A DNA stretch of 5,571 bases from NCBI GenBank assembly GCA_018818235.1, contig JAHISE010000121.1, forward strand, positions 1 to 5,571, given 5' to 3'. Origin of the DNA: Patescibacteria group bacterium (GTDB lineage Bacteria > Patescibacteriota > Gracilibacteria > Peribacterales > Peribacteraceae). Every line of letters begins with the position of its first letter. Within the stretch, counting starts at the first letter, position 1. The notes below the pieces were generated by a model, which saw nothing but the letters and a program-made list of their open reading frames with translations, searched no databases and had not been told where the DNA came from. The translations under genes were made by a program, and so were the position numbers. This document shows, piece by piece, positions 4,445-5,571 of this stretch.

Positions 4445-4471
4445 GTGACCATGAGTCTGTCGAATGGTCAC
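4445..4471. repeat. Perfect 8-bp inverted repeat (GTGACCAT..ATGGTCAC)
   Basis: GTGACCAT (4445-4452) and ATGGTCAC (4464-4471) surround an 11-nt loop containing TCTGTCGA. The minus-strand core TTCGACAGACTCATGGTCAC resembles the widespread CTTCGACAGGCTCAGGGTGAC repeat, likely a companion of the unit at 4388-4411. Confidence 0.7.
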
Positions 4472-4494
4472 CCATCCTCTCCCCCCTTCGAGAA

Positions 4495-4521
4495 CCCCCT
4501 CACCTTAAAATAAGGAGGGGG
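4495..4521. repeat. Bulged hairpin (CCCCCT..AGGGGG)
   Basis: CCCCCT (4495-4500) and CCTT (4503-4506) pair with AAGG (4512-4515) and AGGGGG (4516-4521), with a 2-nt bulge and a 5-nt loop. An alternative pairing of ATCCTCTCCCCC just upstream with the same G-rich arm is possible. Confidence 0.6.
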
Positions 4522-4646
4522 AGGAGATAAGGAAAAGTAAATAAGAGATTTCTTCCCTATGAGAGCATCGATATTAGTTCCATTTTAAATGCTAATTGGT
4601 ATCAAATATTGAAATATCAATGTTTGTTCTCTTCAATTCCTAGGTT

Positions 4647-4725
4647 CCCCCTCTCCCCTCGGGAGAGTACCCTTCTGGGGCATCTTCGAGGGGCCAGGGG
4701 GAGAGGGGCAACACGGGGAGAGGGG
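4647..4725. repeat. Composite C/G-rich repeat with competing hairpins
   Basis: CTCTCCC-CTC-GGGAGAG (4651-4667) is a tight hairpin. Alternatively CCCCTCTCCCC (4648-4658) can pair over 11 bp with GGGGAGAGGGG at 4698-4708, or with an identical second copy at 4715-4725. It lies 62 bp past the ileS stop on the minus strand and could end that transcript, but no T-tract follows. Confidence 0.75.
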
Positions 4726-4786
4726 ACTCTGCAGCACAGCTATCTGATGTTTGTACTTCTATTTCTCTGATAAACGTTGTTCAAAT

Positions 4787-5571
4787 TTAAATCTTCTTAA
4801 ATCTTATTCCCATCTTCAAATTCCCAACTTCAACCGAATTCTCGACTCCATCATTATCCCCAAGCTCACTCCTCGTCTCTTCCGCAATCAAATCTCCGTG
4901 GTCTTTTAGGATCTCATCAGCCCCTTCTATCTTTAATGCTATTTGATCAGTAAACGAGAGTCCTGATTCTTTTCGCAATCTTTGAATCGTTCTAATCAGA
5001 TCACGAGCCAATCCTTCAGATTCAAGTTCTTTTGTAATCTTGGTATCAACACTGACAACAACTCCTCTGTCAGCTGCAGCGTCCAGTCCTTCTTTGCCAA
5101 GATAGACTACTTGTGCCTCCTCCTGTGTCAGAAGCTCTTCCAGTATCAGAATCATTCCATCTTCATTGAGTGTAAAGTCACCGGCTTTTCCCGCCTTTAT
5201 CAGATCTTGGACTTTTTCCGGAAGGCGAGGTCCTATCTTTCGTGCATCAACTTTTACTATTACTTCTGCAAGTTCTTTGGGGTCATCTGCGAATGCCAAG
5301 TTTTTAACATTCAGTTCCTGACGAATCAGGGATAGGTCTCCGTCAGAAAGCCTCGCTGACTCGAGCATTTTTGGTGAAAGCGCAACAATAGCTTTGTTTA
5401 AAGGCTGTCTTACTTTTATATTCTTTTCGGCTCTGGCTTTGTGGCCAAGCGAAACAATAAGGCGCATCAGTCTTGTCTTCTTTAGCAACTTTTCTTCTTC
5501 TTTGCTAAGTTTGCGTTCTTTTGGCCAGTCAGTTAGGTGTACCGAGCCGTGATCCTCTTCGACAAGATTCA
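4787..5571 (-). CDS. ileS: Isoleucyl-tRNA synthetase, C-terminal part (5' end outside window)
   Basis: The frame stays open from the stop at 4787 to the window edge, giving 260 residues of the C-terminal end; the catalytic domain lies beyond the window. The visible part begins with the anticodon-binding domain signature EEDHGSVHLTDWP, continues through KNIKVRQPLNKAIV, and ends with the type-2 IleRS tail (DUF5915-like): KIGPRLPEKVQDL, an acidic linker, DRGVVVSVDTKIT, and EGLARDLIRTIQRLRKESGL followed by TDQIALKI. The enzyme charges tRNA-Ile with isoleucine in the cytoplasm and edits valine. There is no cysteine in these 260 residues, so the C-terminal zinc-binding domain of type-1 (E. coli-like) IleRS is absent. 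This fits the eukaryote-like type-2 class, which is typically mupirocin-insensitive. An apparent TTG start at 5488 is internal and not real. Confidence 0.95.
   Translation of the reverse strand, partial: NLVEEDHGSVHLTDWPKERKLSKEEEKLLKKTRLMRLIVSLGHKARAEKNIKVRQPLNKAIVALSPKMLESARLSDGDLSLIRQELNVKNLAFADDPKELAEVIVKVDARKIGPRLPEKVQDLIKAGKAGDFTLNEDGMILILEELLTQEEAQVVYLGKEGLDAAADRGVVVSVDTKITKELESEGLARDLIRTIQRLRKESGLSFTDQIALKIEGADEILKDHGDLIAEETRSELGDNDGVENSVEVGNLKMGIRFKKI

Larger units (their letters stand above)
4181..4786. other. 606-bp gene-free, repeat-dense interval
   Basis: I see no credible gene here. Open frames that cross it translate low-complexity C/G-rich repeats and show no family features. 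The interval holds the membrane-protein promoter and five separate inverted repeats (4286-4308, 4388-4411, 4445-4471, 4495-4521, 4647-4725). AT-rich filler at about 4522-4640 has no recognisable element. Most repeats look like widespread dispersed intergenic elements rather than local regulatory sites. Confidence 0.75.

Noticed and set aside
4134..4530. Open frames of 72-102 codons across the membrane-protein start and the repeat island
   Set aside because: Their products are low-complexity Pro/Gly/Arg/Ser runs made by the C/G-rich repeats; an AAGGAG at about 4194 on the plus strand is the reverse complement of the membrane-protein promoter region.
4982..5335. 117-codon plus-strand frame
   Set aside because: Antisense to the IleRS C-terminal domain.
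5486..5488. TTG as the start of a 233-residue protein
   Set aside because: The frame continues upstream with the IleRS motif SVHLTDWP to the window edge, so the gene is partial and this codon is internal leucine.
1..5571. tRNA, rRNA or recognised riboswitch
   Set aside because: No cloverleaf, rRNA core motif or known riboswitch core was found by eye; a covariance-model search was not possible here.

Overview
The window looks like part of a Candidate Phyla Radiation (Patescibacteria) genome, most likely Peregrinibacteria or a close relative. This rests on the gene content: a Cys-rich zinc-ribbon protein of a family I know mainly from CPR genomes, a stand-alone EF-Tu-domain-2-like small protein, a very short S-layer-homology protein, a minimal GIY-YIG nuclease, and a zinc-free type-2 isoleucyl-tRNA synthetase. 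TGA is the stop of four genes, so the TGA=Gly code of Gracilibacteria/Absconditabacteria does not apply. The assignment is inferred; no marker gene here fixes the phylum.

Layout. 1-345: an imperfect hairpin, a -10-like box and a GIY-YIG nuclease gene (+). 396-2084: a 562-residue protein with 40 cysteines (+). 2219-2485: a small elongation-factor-like barrel (+). 2587-3225: a secreted SLH protein (-), convergent with the previous gene and separated from it by a hairpin of inverted 7-bp repeats. 3226-3492: a divergent control region with a second 7-bp repeat cluster. 3493-3702: an unrecognised 69-residue protein (+). 3703-3781: an inverted cluster of 8-bp repeats between convergent stops. 3782-4180: a four-helix membrane protein of the phage holin superfamily IV / PF04020 type (-). 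4181-4786: a 606-bp gene-free stretch packed with dispersed-type repeats. 4787-5571: the C-terminal 260 residues of IleRS (-), cut by the window edge.

The genes do not form an obvious pathway or operon. Orientations alternate, and most genes seem to have their own -10-like element 6 to 40 nt upstream. None has a Shine-Dalgarno sequence. The most unusual item is the Cys-rich protein. Nineteen consecutive cysteines (residues 138-237) are all spaced by multiples of three, which suggests a Cys-lined beta-solenoid. Its N- and C-terminal ribbon modules are copies of one another that have each lost the zinc site the other kept. The second notable item is the pair of heptad-repeat clusters flanking the SLH gene. 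They share a perfect 19-bp inverted match, so the cell-surface gene lies between potential recombination sites. I found no CRISPR array, tRNA, rRNA or insertion sequence.
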